From positions 1 through 38,638 of the forward strand of contig NZ_JACJVP010000057.1 in the NCBI RefSeq assembly GCF_014212125.1: 38,638 nt of DNA, read 5' to 3'. A model generated the notes under the pieces. The model ran no database searches, was not told the origin of the DNA, and worked only from the letters and a program-made list of their open reading frames with translations. This DNA is from Cohnella nanjingensis (GTDB lineage: Bacteria; Bacillota; Bacilli; Paenibacillales; Paenibacillaceae). Shown one piece after another: positions 15,037-22,721 of this stretch (positions are counted from its first letter, which is position 1; every line of letters begins with the position of its first letter). The translations under genes and the position numbers were made by a program.

Positions 15037-15232
15037 AGTGCGCTGAATCTCCGATATCGGAGAGCGGGGGACCCGACGCAGAAGTCGAACGATCATGATC
15101 GGCGGATGCGGGTGAGCAATCTTGGGGTGAATTCTGCGGAGCGGATCGGTCGGTCTCAGGACCGGCATCGACCGTCACGCGGATAGGGCAACTCTCGACG
15201 CCCGAACCCGACAGCTAACCTCGTAAGCGTAG
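15037..15232 (+). ncRNA. Cyclic di-AMP riboswitch (ydaO/yuaA type)
   Basis: Matches the conserved pieces of this class in order: a CGCT near the 5' end, TCTCCGATATCGGAGAGCGG, GGGGACCC, TTGGGGTGAATTC, ATAGGGCAACTCTC, CCCGAACCC, and the hallmark CAGCTAACCTCGTAAGCG at the 3' end, whose AGCG closes the outer helix with the 5' CGCT. The class turns genes off when c-di-AMP is high, usually by termination; a terminator lies 50 bp on. In many Firmicutes it precedes cell-wall remodelling genes such as yabE, as here. The receptor DarA is encoded at 6631. Confidence 0.92.
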
Positions 15233-15284
15233 TAGAGAGAGGTCAACCTCGTGCTGCCCAATTCCCCTTTTACACCTTGAGCGG

Positions 15285-15320
15285 AAGCCACGAACAGGTC
15301 CTCTGTCGCAGGCTTTTTTT
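15285..15320 (+). terminator. Riboswitch expression-platform terminator
   Basis: AAGCC-a-CGA-a-CAG, loop GTCCT, CTG-TCG-ca-GGCTT, then seven T. It lies well before the coding region, so it must act as a conditional terminator. Confidence 0.82.
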
Positions 15321-15557
15321 GTGCCCGAAAAAGCATGTTGCCTCTGCGCACAGGCTTATCCGAGGCCGCCGCAATACGTGTAACAAGGGGAATCTGATTA
15401 TCAGACATCAGGTGCCTTTTACTTGGGCAAGGCGGCGAATCGTTCGTGTGAAAGCCGCTCCACACGAGCTTCCGCGCCGTTATCACAAATGGATAGTCGC
15501 GTCAGACGAAGTCATGCGTAACAGTCGACGGCGAGGCTATGAAGGAGGAACGAGAAA
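15321..15557 (+). other. Long structured leader between riboswitch terminator and yabE
   Basis: About 237 nt without a gene. It holds short palindromes, for example TCTGAT-T-ATCAGA (15388-15400 region) and CGTGTG with CACACG (about 15438-15465). No second promoter is convincing. It may be only untranslated mRNA, or may contain a further control element. Confidence 0.45.
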
Positions 15558-16715
15558 ATGGGTGCTGTTCCTGTCCAAGGAACCCATGATCCACGACCGA
15601 CCGGCAAGCTTCACGCAGCGCGATGGTTGCATGAGCATTTGCGTTTGATTCTCTTGAGCGCAATCCTGTCCTTTGCTCTTACCATCTGTTTGATCTTGCT
15701 GCTGCACGGCGCGTCCGCCATGAGCGTGACGGTCGTGGACGGCGGAAAATCTACCGTCATCCAAACCCGAACCACGGATGTCAAATCCCTCTTCGAGGAA
15801 CAGAATATCAAGGTCGGTCCTAACGATGATCTATCGCAAGCATTAACCGCATCCCTGCAGGACGGAAGCCGTATCGTCATCGACCGCGCCGTCGGCGTCA
15901 AGCTGGCCGCGGACGGGAAGAGCGAAATCAAATATACGACCGCCGATACGGTGCAGGAGGCGCTAGCCGACCTTCACGTATCCGTCGCGGCAGAAGACCG
16001 GGTGTACCCGGCGCTGGGCGCGAGCGTCCAGGACGGCACGACGATCAAGATCGTGCGGGTGAAGAAAGACGTCGTCTCGACGGAGCACCCGGTCGCCTAT
16101 ACGATCGTCAAGCAGCCTGACAATAACTTGCTGGAAGGCAAGCAAAAGGTCGTGCGCACCGGCAAGCAAGGCAGACTGGTGAAGACTTATCAGCGCGTCT
16201 ATGAAGACGGCAAGCTGGTCAGCGAGCAGATGATCGCGAAATCGATGGAGCAGCCTGCCGTTCAGCAGATCGTCGCCGTCGGCGCCAAGAAAAAAGCGGC
16301 CGCGGTCAAGACGCTGTCCTACAATCCGGAGGCGGCTAGCCAGCCGAGACTGCTCAAGCTGGGCGGCCAGACCGTCAAGGTCAAACGCTCGATCAGCAAC
16401 GTGACGCTGACGGCCTATTCGGCGGGCCCCGCATCGACCGGCAAGAGCAAGGGCGACGCCGGCTACGGCGTGACGGCTTCCGGCACGCAAGTGTCCGAAG
16501 GGCGTACGATCGCCGTGGATCCGAAGGTCATCCCGATCGGATGGTGGGTCTATATCGAGGGCATCGGCTTCCGCCGTGCCGAAGATACCGGCGGCGCGAT
16601 CAAAGGCAAGAAAATCGATGTCTACTTCGACAGCGAGAAGTATGCGAACAAGTTCGGCTTGAAGCGCGGTTATACCGTCCATGTGATCGGACCGGTGAAG
16701 CCGTCAGCCGACTAA
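15558..16715 (+). CDS. yabE: YabE: 3D-domain cell-wall protein with ubiquitin-like DUF348 and G5 domains
   Basis: Protein of 385 aa. N-terminal cytoplasmic tail, one membrane segment about 29-51, two DUF348 repeats (about 55-160), a G5 domain (about 165-240, VVRTGKQGRLVKTYQRVYEDGK), and a C-terminal 3D domain (about 280-380) with VTASGTQVSEGRTIAVDP and the DTGGAIKGKKIDVYFDS motif whose three Asp give the fold its name. Relatives act on peptidoglycan like lytic transglycosylases (Rpf/MltA-like). Ribosome-binding site AAGGAGGAAC. Controlled by the c-di-AMP riboswitch upstream, coupling wall remodelling to turgor and wall signalling. Own terminator at 16798. Confidence 0.93.
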   Translation: MGAVPVQGTHDPRPTGKLHAARWLHEHLRLILLSAILSFALTICLILLLHGASAMSVTVVDGGKSTVIQTRTTDVKSLFEEQNIKVGPNDDLSQALTASLQDGSRIVIDRAVGVKLAADGKSEIKYTTADTVQEALADLHVSVAAEDRVYPALGASVQDGTTIKIVRVKKDVVSTEHPVAYTIVKQPDNNLLEGKQKVVRTGKQGRLVKTYQRVYEDGKLVSEQMIAKSMEQPAVQQIVAVGAKKKAAAVKTLSYNPEAASQPRLLKLGGQTVKVKRSISNVTLTAYSAGPASTGKSKGDAGYGVTASGTQVSEGRTIAVDPKVIPIGWWVYIEGIGFRRAEDTGGAIKGKKIDVYFDSEKYANKFGLKRGYTVHVIGPVKPSAD

Positions 16716-16797
16716 GATGAGGTCTCGGCATGATTGCGGCAAAAGTTTTAGTCATCATAAGCGATATACGGCCTAACGGCCAAATGCGAGGATGAAG

Positions 16798-16822
16798 GAG
16801 GCCCTGCGGCCTCTTTCTTTTT
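16798..16822 (+). terminator. Terminator of yabE
   Basis: GAGGCC-CTGC-GGCCTC followed by TTTCTTTTTT. Confidence 0.9.
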
Positions 16823-16999
16823 TGACGGATCTGCCCTGTGAAAGGTTACACTCTTTTTAACCATTTTTTGCGCGATTGGAACGGGTTCGCTCTCTTTACC
16901 GGACGGCGAATCCGTTTTTTTGATGTGGATGCCGCCCGGTCGGCTATAATAGACGTTATACATGCTCGCGAGAGCGCGACGGCAGAAGGGGAATTCATC

Positions 17000-17566
17000 G
17001 TGATAATCGCTGAGATGATCGTAGTGGAAGGCAAGGAAGATACGGTAGCGGTCCGCCGGGCGGTGGAGGCGGACACGATCGAGACCGGCGGGTCCGCGAT
17101 CAACGAAGCGGTGCTGCGCCGGATCGAGCTCGCCTACGAGCGCCGGGGCGTCATCGTATTCACGGACCCCGACGTGCCGGGAGAGAAGATCCGCAAGATC
17201 GTCGCGGAGCGGGTGCCGGGGTGCAAGCATGCCTTTCTGACCCGGGACGAAGCGCGGGGCAAGGACGGTCTTGGCGTCGAACACGCCAAGCCGGATGCGA
17301 TCCGCAAGGCGCTGGAGCGGGTCCGCAGCGCCGAGCCGCCCGCAGCGGCGGCAGCGGACGCGGAGATCGCTTGGAGCGATCTGATCGACGCGGGGCTTAT
17401 CGTGCATGCGGAGGCCGCTAGCCGGCGGGAGCGGATGGGCGAGCTGCTCGGCATCGGCTACGCGAACGGCAAGCAGTTCCACAAGCGCTGCGTCATGTTC
17501 CGCATCACGCGGACGGAGTTCGCGGAGGCGCTGGAGCAACTGGAGAGAGAAGGAGCGACGTCATGA
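17000..17566 (+). CDS. rnmV: Ribonuclease M5
   Basis: Matures the 5S rRNA precursor by cutting both sides of the mature species. Protein of 188 aa with a Toprim domain: IVVEGKEDT with the catalytic Glu, and VFTDPDVPGEKIR with the DxD motif. GTG 17000 is chosen because AGAAGGGGA lies 8 nt before it and the length then agrees with B. subtilis RnmV (186 aa); an ATG at 17015 would trim the first strand. The longer open frame reaching back to 16838 runs through the promoter region. A TATAAT at 16945 is a likely -10. Overlaps rsmA by 4 bp (ATGA). Confidence 0.92.
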   Translation: MIIAEMIVVEGKEDTVAVRRAVEADTIETGGSAINEAVLRRIELAYERRGVIVFTDPDVPGEKIRKIVAERVPGCKHAFLTRDEARGKDGLGVEHAKPDAIRKALERVRSAEPPAAAAADAEIAWSDLIDAGLIVHAEAASRRERMGELLGIGYANGKQFHKRCVMFRITRTEFAEALEQLEREGATS

Positions 17567-18465
17567 CGACGAACCATACGAACAAGGTGTTGGCCGACAT
17601 CGCGACGCCGACGCGGACGAAGGACATCATCCGCAAGCACGGCTTCACGTTCAAGAAGAGCTTGGGGCAGAACTTCCTGATCGACAAGAACATTCTCGAC
17701 AAGATCGTGGAGGCGGCGGGTCTGAGCGCCTCGAAAGGGGCGCTGGAGATCGGTCCCGGCGTAGGCGCGCTAACGGAGCGCCTGGCGCAGGAGGCGGGCC
17801 GGGTCGCGGCCATCGAGATCGACAACCGGCTGATCCCGATCTTGAAGGATGTGCTCGCGCCTTATGACAACGTCGCGGTCGTGCACGCGGACGTCCTGAA
17901 GACGGATCTCCGGCTGCTGTGGCAGGAACGCTTCGCGGGGACGGACGGCGTCAGCGTCGTGGCCAACCTGCCCTACTACGTGACGACGCCGATCATCATG
18001 CGGTTGCTCGAGGAGCATCTGCCGCTCGAGAACATCGTCGTCATGGTGCAGAAGGAAGTGGCCGAGCGGATGGCCGCGAAGCCGGGCGGCAAGGACTACG
18101 GCACGCTCAGCATCGCCGTCCAGTACTATTGCGAGCCCGAGCTGGTCTGCATCGTGCCGTCGGGCGCGTTCATGCCGGCGCCGAACGTCGACTCCGCCGT
18201 CATCAAGCTGGCCCGGCGCCCGGCGCCGGCCGTCTCGGTGACCGACGAGGAGCGCTACTTCCGCGTCGTGCACGCCGCCTTCGCGCAGCGCCGCAAGACG
18301 CTGAACAACAATCTGGCGGCGTTCGTCGGCAAGGAGCGCAAGGGCGAGCTAGGCGCCGTGCTCGAGGGCTGCGGCATCGATCCGGCGCGCCGCGGCGAGA
18401 CGCTGTCGCTGCAGGAATTCGCCCTGCTGGCCGAAGGGCTGGCGAAGGCGGAATTGATCACCTAG
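17563..18465 (+). CDS. rsmA: 16S rRNA dimethyladenosine transferase (KsgA/RsmA)
   Basis: Protein of 300 aa. Dimethylates A1518 and A1519 in helix 45 of 16S rRNA. KKSLGQNFLIDKNILDKIV at the N-terminus, SAM motif ALEIGPGVGALTERL, and the catalytic NLPYYVTTPI are all intact. The C-terminal domain includes AAFAQRRKTLNNNL. Coupled to rnmV by ATGA overlap, forming a small rRNA-maturation operon, as in B. subtilis. Confidence 0.96.
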   Translation: MTTNHTNKVLADIATPTRTKDIIRKHGFTFKKSLGQNFLIDKNILDKIVEAAGLSASKGALEIGPGVGALTERLAQEAGRVAAIEIDNRLIPILKDVLAPYDNVAVVHADVLKTDLRLLWQERFAGTDGVSVVANLPYYVTTPIIMRLLEEHLPLENIVVMVQKEVAERMAAKPGGKDYGTLSIAVQYYCEPELVCIVPSGAFMPAPNVDSAVIKLARRPAPAVSVTDEERYFRVVHAAFAQRRKTLNNNLAAFVGKERKGELGAVLEGCGIDPARRGETLSLQEFALLAEGLAKAELIT

Positions 18466-18483
18466 AATCCGCAACCTCCGTGC

Positions 18484-18511
18484 ACCATGAGCGGGATGCC
18501 TCCATACGATA
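18484..18511 (+). promoter_or_regulatory. Sigma-K promoter of yabG
   Basis: ACC, 16 bp, CATACGATA, which fits the mother-cell sigma-K pattern AC-N16/17-CATANNNTA. B. subtilis yabG is a sigma-K gene. Confidence 0.7.
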
Positions 18512-18532
18512 GACGGAAGAGGTGATTCGCCC

Positions 18533-19405
18533 ATGAAGCAAGGGGATTTAGTCGTCCGCAAATCGTATGGCGGTGATATTCTGTTTCGAATTGCGGTATT
18601 AAACGAGCAAGCGGCGGTGCTGCGGGGGGCCGACTACCGCCTGCTGGCCGACGCGCCGGTGTCGGACCTCACGCCGGTGCGGAACCCGGACGAGCTTGGC
18701 GGATCCCGCCGGGCCCGGATCCAAGCTAGCGAATCGCTGCACCGGATGCGGGCGGAGCGGGAGCAGGCACAGTCGGCGTATGCGAAGGAGTCCGTTCCGC
18801 GCCGGCAGTTCTTCGAGCTGCCCGGCAAGGTGCTCCATCTGGATGGCGACGCGAACTACCTGAGGAAGAGCATGGCGGTCTACAATCAGCTCCACGTGCC
18901 TGCCGAGGGCGTGCATTGTCATGAATCGCAGATGCCGATGCTGGTCGCGCGGCTGCTGCCGCAAGTGCGTCCCGACATCGTCGTCATCACGGGCCACGAC
19001 GGCGTCTTGAAGTCCCGCAGCGATCTTCTAGCCTTGTCCAGTTACAAGAACTCGGTCAACTTCGTCAATGCGGTCCATGTGGCCCGCGGCTACGAGCGCA
19101 GCCGCGACTCGCTCGTCGTCGTCGCCGGGGCGTGCCAATCGCACTTCGAGGCGCTGCTCCATGCGGGATCGAACTTCGCGAGCTCCCCCGGCCGGATCAT
19201 GATCCATGCGCTCGATCCCGTGTACGTGGCGGTAAGGGCGGCATTCACGCCGTTCCGCGAGACGATCGACATCTCGGACGTGATCTCGCATACGATCAGC
19301 GGCATGCATGGCGTCGGCGGCGTGGAGACGGTGGGCAAGTACCGCGTCGGCGTGCCGAACATCAAGCTGCCGTCGTCGGTGACACCAAGCGCGGAATTTG
19401 CGTAA
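18533..19405 (+). CDS. yabG: Sporulation-specific protease YabG
   Basis: Protein of 290 aa, full family length. The N-terminal GDLVVRKSYGGDILFRI begins as in YabG; the middle part has KVLHLDGDANYL and PDIVVITGHDGVLK, with a candidate catalytic region around VVAGACQSHFEALLHAGSNFASSP that includes Cys and His. In B. subtilis YabG trims spore coat proteins late in sporulation, in the mother cell. Ribosome-binding site GAAGAGGTGA, 11 nt upstream. A sigma-K promoter precedes it. Confidence 0.93.
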   Translation: MKQGDLVVRKSYGGDILFRIAVLNEQAAVLRGADYRLLADAPVSDLTPVRNPDELGGSRRARIQASESLHRMRAEREQAQSAYAKESVPRRQFFELPGKVLHLDGDANYLRKSMAVYNQLHVPAEGVHCHESQMPMLVARLLPQVRPDIVVITGHDGVLKSRSDLLALSSYKNSVNFVNAVHVARGYERSRDSLVVVAGACQSHFEALLHAGSNFASSPGRIMIHALDPVYVAVRAAFTPFRETIDISDVISHTISGMHGVGGVETVGKYRVGVPNIKLPSSVTPSAEFA

Positions 19406-19462
19406 CTTTCCATCCAAAGGCCTAATTTCAACAAAAAGCCTTCTACATTGAAGAAAACATTG

Positions 19463-19492
19463 TTGACAATAAAACTTGGGTACTGTTATAAT
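19463..19492 (+). promoter_or_regulatory. Strong sigma-A promoter of veg
   Basis: Perfect TTGACA, 18 bp, TGT then perfect TATAAT (extended -10). The veg promoter is one of the strongest in B. subtilis; this one looks equally strong. Confidence 0.85.
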
Positions 19493-19510
19493 ATTTCACC
19501 GATTTGACAA

Positions 19511-19551
19511 ACCACCTCTTTTTAGTTATAATTAACAGGGAAAGAGGTGGT
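19511..19551 (+). promoter_or_regulatory. Hairpin covering the veg ribosome-binding site
   Basis: ACCACCTCTTT (19511-19521) is a perfect 11-bp complement of AAAGAGGTGGT (19541-19551), which contains the veg ribosome-binding site. The 19-nt loop holds a smaller GTTA-TAAT-TAAC stem. Confidence 0.8.
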
Positions 19552-19558
19552 AGTGGAC

Positions 19559-19834
19559 ATGTCCAAAAACGCGCTTCTGGAAATTAAACGAAGCCTGGAG
19601 CCGCATATCGGCGCCAAGATCATGCTCCGCGCCAACGGTGGCCGCCGTAAAACCATCGAACGCACGGGCGTGCTGGAGGAAATTTACCCATCGGTGTTCA
19701 TCGTCAAGTTGGATCAGGAACAGAATGCATTCAAGCGCGTCTCGTACAGCTATGCAGACATTCTGACCGAGTCCGTCGAAGTGATGCTCTGCAATGAAGA
19801 AGGCCAAGTTCGCATCAGTTACTTGTCGCATTGA
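19559..19834 (+). CDS. veg: Veg protein
   Basis: Protein of 91 aa, near the 86 aa of B. subtilis Veg. The core ANGGRRKTIERTGVLEEIYP, followed by PSVFIVKLDQEQNAFKRVSYSYADILTE, is almost unchanged. Veg stimulates biofilm genes in B. subtilis by opposing SinR; mechanism unclear. ATG 19559 is preferred, 8 nt after AAAGAGGTGG; GTG 19547 overlaps that site. Expression should be high from the consensus promoter but may be tuned by the hairpin that masks the ribosome-binding site. Confidence 0.95.
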   Translation: MSKNALLEIKRSLEPHIGAKIMLRANGGRRKTIERTGVLEEIYPSVFIVKLDQEQNAFKRVSYSYADILTESVEVMLCNEEGQVRISYLSH

Positions 19835-19849
19835 CTCGGTTTAACTTGT

Positions 19850-19889
19850 ACGGGCAGCCCTCGCGAATCTCGCGCGCGCTGCCCGTTTT
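19850..19889 (+). terminator. Terminator of veg
   Basis: ACGGGCAGC paired with GCTGCCCGT across a GC-rich loop, then TTTT. Confidence 0.88.
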
Positions 19890-19919
19890 GCATGAACGGA
19901 GCCGTTCGAGGGCATCCTA
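19890..19919 (+). promoter_or_regulatory. Sigma-G promoter of sspF
   Basis: GCATG, 18 bp, CATCCTA: full match to GHATR-N18-CATNHTA. It begins right at the end of the veg terminator. Confidence 0.75.
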
Positions 19920-19968
19920 GCGCGGAACGCCGACGAAGGCGTCACTTGCGCGAAGGGGGCGATGACGA

Positions 19969-20151
19969 ATGAGCCGCAGACGCAGCACGATGTCCGAGCA
20001 GTTCAAGACGGAGCTCGCCAAGGATCTCGGGTTCTACGATACGGTCCAGGAGGAAGGCTGGGGCGGCATCAAAGCCAAAGACGCGGGCAATATGGTCAAG
20101 CGGGCCATCCAGATCGCCGAACAGGCGGCGGCCCGTCAGCAGCAGCGCTAA
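19969..20151 (+). CDS. sspF: Small acid-soluble spore protein SspF (alpha/beta type)
   Basis: Protein of 60 aa with the alpha/beta SASP pattern: MSEQFKTELAKDLGFYDTV, GWGGIKAKDAGNMVKRAIQI. SspF coats and protects spore DNA in the forespore. SD GAAGGGGGCGA before ATG. Preceded by a sigma-G promoter. Lies between veg and ispE, as in B. subtilis. Confidence 0.92.
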   Translation: MSRRRSTMSEQFKTELAKDLGFYDTVQEEGWGGIKAKDAGNMVKRAIQIAEQAAARQQQR

Positions 20152-20171
20152 CGGCACGATCGGCTAGATAC

Positions 20172-20210
20172 GATGGCGGCGGATTCCGGCAGGGGCGGAC
20201 CGCCGTCTTT
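20172..20210 (+). terminator. Possible weak terminator after sspF
   Basis: GATGGCGG pairs with CCGCCGTC (one G-T pair) around a GC-rich 20-nt loop; only three T follow. Confidence 0.45.
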
Positions 20211-20302
20211 ACATATGCGCGGATCGCGTCTGCGCTCAATAGCGAGCGTTGCACGGCGGAGTCCGCGGGCGTAACCGGCAAATCGCAATTCGGGCCGGGG
20301 TT

Positions 20303-20311
20303 TGTTATAAT
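20303..20311 (+). promoter_or_regulatory. Extended -10 promoter of ispE
   Basis: TGTTATAAT about 70 bp before the start; no good -35. Confidence 0.5.
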
Positions 20312-20378
20312 ATGTAAAGCTTTTCGCGATCGCAGGAACGATACATTGACGGACAAGCTCGCTTAGCAGGTGATAACC

Positions 20379-21236
20379 ATGACAAAGGTATACGAGAAGG
20401 CGCCGGCCAAGATCAATCTGCTGCTGGACGTGCTTCGCAAGCGGGATGACGGATATCATGAAGTGGAAATGATCATGACGATGGTCGACCTCGCCGACCG
20501 CTTGGAGATGGAGGAGCTGCCGCGCGATCAGATCGTGCTCTCCAGCCAAGCCGGCTTCATCCCGCTCGACGAGAAGAACCTGGCTTTTCAGGCCGCGCGC
20601 TTGATCAAGGAACGCTACGGCGTCCGCAAGGGCGTCTATATTCATCTGGACAAGCAGATCCCCGTCGCGGCGGGCCTGGCGGGCGGCAGCAGCGACGCGG
20701 CTGCGGCGCTGCGGGGACTGAACCGGCTATGGGAGCTGGGATTGTCGGTTCGGGAGCTGGAGGAACTCGGGGCGGAACTCGGCTCGGACATCCCCTTCTG
20801 CGTACGCGGAGGGACGGCCGTGGCCCGGGGGCGGGGAGAGCAGCTGGAGAGCATCTCGCCGCCGCCGGCCTGCTGGGTCGTACTCGCCAAGCCGCCGATC
20901 AACGTCTCGACGGCCGACGTCTACGGGAAGCTGCGAGCGAACGAGATCCGCGAGCATCCCTCCATCCCGCGCATGCTGGAGGCCATCCGGAACGATTCCT
21001 TCGCGGATGTATGCGCCGGACTCGGCAACGTGCTCGAGTCGGTGACGCTGGACCGTTACCCGGAGGTCCGACAGATCAAGGAAGTCATGAAGCGGCTCGG
21101 CACGGACGGCGTTCTCATGTCGGGCAGCGGTCCGACCGTGTTCGGACTGGTGTCCAAGGAATCCAAAGTCGCCCGTATCTATAACGGGCTGCGCGGGTTC
21201 TGCAAGGAGGTCTACGTCGTCCGCATGCTTACATAG
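20379..21236 (+). CDS. ispE: 4-diphosphocytidyl-2-C-methyl-D-erythritol kinase
   Basis: GHMP-family kinase of the non-mevalonate isoprenoid (MEP) pathway, adding a 2-phosphate to CDP-ME. Protein of 285 aa. Substrate motif APAKINLLLDVLRKRDDGYHE at the N-terminus, ATP-binding PVAAGLAGGSSDAAAALRGLN, and C-terminal VLMSGSGPTVFGL. ATG 20379 is chosen because AGCAGGTGA ends 5 nt before it and contains the in-frame GTG 20370. Position between sspF and purR is conserved. Confidence 0.95.
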   Translation: MTKVYEKAPAKINLLLDVLRKRDDGYHEVEMIMTMVDLADRLEMEELPRDQIVLSSQAGFIPLDEKNLAFQAARLIKERYGVRKGVYIHLDKQIPVAAGLAGGSSDAAAALRGLNRLWELGLSVRELEELGAELGSDIPFCVRGGTAVARGRGEQLESISPPPACWVVLAKPPINVSTADVYGKLRANEIREHPSIPRMLEAIRNDSFADVCAGLGNVLESVTLDRYPEVRQIKEVMKRLGTDGVLMSGSGPTVFGLVSKESKVARIYNGLRGFCKEVYVVRMLT

Positions 21237-21298
21237 GCGACGAAGATTACGAGGTCACACCGAATGTAAGATACATTCCCATTGAAAAAGGAGACTCC

Positions 21299-21349
21299 TT
21301 GCCCAAAACCGGATAAAAATGTTATGATAGCGTTAAATTATTCGGTTTT
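21299..21349 (+). promoter_or_regulatory. purR promoter with two PurBox-like sites
   Basis: Promoter TTGCCC (21299), 18 bp, TGT-TATGAT (21323-21328). PurBox 1 on the + strand AAAACCGGATAAA (21305-21317) and PurBox 2 on the minus strand AAAACCGAATAAT (21349-21337) are in inverted orientation and flank the -10. The pattern known for PurR targets is AWWWCCGAACWWT. This suggests that PurR represses its own gene. Confidence 0.65.
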
Positions 21350-21368
21350 TGGACGGGAGAGAGGCATT

Positions 21369-22190
21369 GTGAAAAAGTTGAAACGTAGCGCGCGTCTCGT
21401 AGAAATGACGCAATACCTATTAGCCCGTCCTCATACGTTAATTTCGCTGACAGCATTCGCTGACCGATATCAGTCCGCCAAGTCTTCGATCAGCGAAGAT
21501 CTGGCGATCATCAAAGAAGTATTCGAGGACGACGGCATCGGCGAACTGCATACGCTGGCGGGCGCCGCCGGCGGCGTGCGCTTCATTCCGAAGTGCCGCA
21601 AGGACGAGGCGCTCGTGAAGATCGCCGACATCTGCCGCATGCTCGAGCAGCCGGACCGGTTGCTGCCGGGCGGCTATCTGTACATGACTGATCTTCTCGG
21701 CCAACCCGGGCTGATGCAGGAAGTCGGCCGCATGTTCGCCACGGCTTTCGCCGACCGCGAGATCGACTGCATCATGACCGTGGAGACCAAGGGCATCCCG
21801 TTGGCCCACGCCACTTCGCAATATTTGAACGTGCCCGTCGTCATCGTCCGCCGCGACCACAAGGTCACGGAGGGCTCCGTCGTCAGCATCAATTACGTAT
21901 CCGGTTCCACGAAGCGCATCCAGACGATGTCGCTGGCCCGTCGCGCGCTGAAGGAGCAATCGCGCGTCCTGATCATCGACGACTTCATGAAGGCCGGCGG
22001 CACGATTCAGGGCATGGTCGACCTGCTGCACGAATTCCGGGCGTACGTCGCCGGCGTCGGCGTGTTCGTCGAATCCGGCGAGATCGACAACGAAGAGCGG
22101 CTGCTGCACGACTACACGTCGCTCGCGCGGTTGACCGAAGTCGATCTAAAGACCCGCCATATTACGGTCCAACCGGGCAACTACTTCTAA
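21369..22190 (+). CDS. purR: Purine operon repressor PurR
   Basis: Protein of 273 aa. N-terminal winged-helix domain (about 1-70, KRSARLVEMTQYLLARPHTL) and C-terminal phosphoribosyltransferase-like domain with the PRPP loop RVLIIDDFMKAGGTIQGM. It represses purine synthesis genes and is released by PRPP; adjacent genes include prs, which makes PRPP. GTG 21369 is chosen because AGAGAGG lies just upstream and it fits the family N-terminus; an in-frame ATG at 21282 would start ahead of the promoter. Confidence 0.95.
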   Translation: MKKLKRSARLVEMTQYLLARPHTLISLTAFADRYQSAKSSISEDLAIIKEVFEDDGIGELHTLAGAAGGVRFIPKCRKDEALVKIADICRMLEQPDRLLPGGYLYMTDLLGQPGLMQEVGRMFATAFADREIDCIMTVETKGIPLAHATSQYLNVPVVIVRRDHKVTEGSVVSINYVSGSTKRIQTMSLARRALKEQSRVLIIDDFMKAGGTIQGMVDLLHEFRAYVAGVGVFVESGEIDNEERLLHDYTSLARLTEVDLKTRHITVQPGNYF

Positions 22191-22213
22191 TATCCGAAAC
22201 GGAGGAACGAATC

Positions 22214-22612
22214 ATGTCTCTCAAGATTGTCGCCACCTCGGAAGCGCCTGCCGCCATCGGTCCATACGCGCAAGCGGTCCGCGTCGGACAGCTTCTCTTC
22301 ACATCCGGTCAGATCCCGCTTATGCCGTCGGGCGAGCTGGTCGCCGGGGGCATCGAGGAACAGACGCACCAGGTGTTCCGCAACCTGCAGGCGGTATTGG
22401 CCGCCGAAGGCGCGACGCTGGCGAACGTGGTCAAAGCCACCGTGTTCCTGAAGGACATGAACCAGTTCGCGGCGTTCAATGCGGTCTACGCAGGTTACTT
22501 CGGAGACCATACGCCGGCCCGATCGACTGTCGAAGTCGCGCGCCTGCCCAGGGATGTTTTTGTCGAAATTGAGCTAATTGCGGAGATATCTGTCGATACT
22601 GTAAGGAATTAA
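22214..22612 (+). CDS. ridA: RidA family 2-iminobutanoate/2-iminopropanoate deaminase (YabJ)
   Basis: Protein of 132 aa. Canonical RidA: SEAPAAIGPYAQAVRVG at the N-terminus, TSGQIPL, and Arg103 in PARSTVEVARLPRDVFVEIE, the residue that binds the substrate carboxylate. It removes reactive enamines formed by PLP enzymes. Ribosome-binding site CGGAGGA. It is 23 bp after purR and likely cotranscribed, as purR-yabJ in B. subtilis. A second RidA-family gene is at 28456. Confidence 0.95.
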   Translation: MSLKIVATSEAPAAIGPYAQAVRVGQLLFTSGQIPLMPSGELVAGGIEEQTHQVFRNLQAVLAAEGATLANVVKATVFLKDMNQFAAFNAVYAGYFGDHTPARSTVEVARLPRDVFVEIELIAEISVDTVRN

Positions 22613-22652
22613 AAAATAAATTTAATTTTAGCAGCCGTTTTTCCAATAATAA

Positions 22653-22681
22653 GAAGGAATTTGCACGGATTTGTGGAATAT
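22653..22681 (+). promoter_or_regulatory. Sigma-H promoter of spoVG
   Basis: GAAGGAATT, 11 bp, GTGGAATAT: full match to RNAGGAWWW and RNNGAATWW with the same 11-bp spacing as the classic B. subtilis spoVG promoter. The AT-rich stretch directly upstream (22607-22630) resembles the AbrB-binding AT-box of that promoter. Confidence 0.88.
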
Positions 22682-22721
22682 TACACCAAGTCTTCTGATG
22701 GGGCAAAGGTGGTGAACACAA

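Noticed and set aside
16838..16999. Extended N-terminus of ribonuclease M5
   Set aside because: The stretch contains the TATAAT promoter element, and GTG 17000 has a proper ribosome-binding site and gives the family length.
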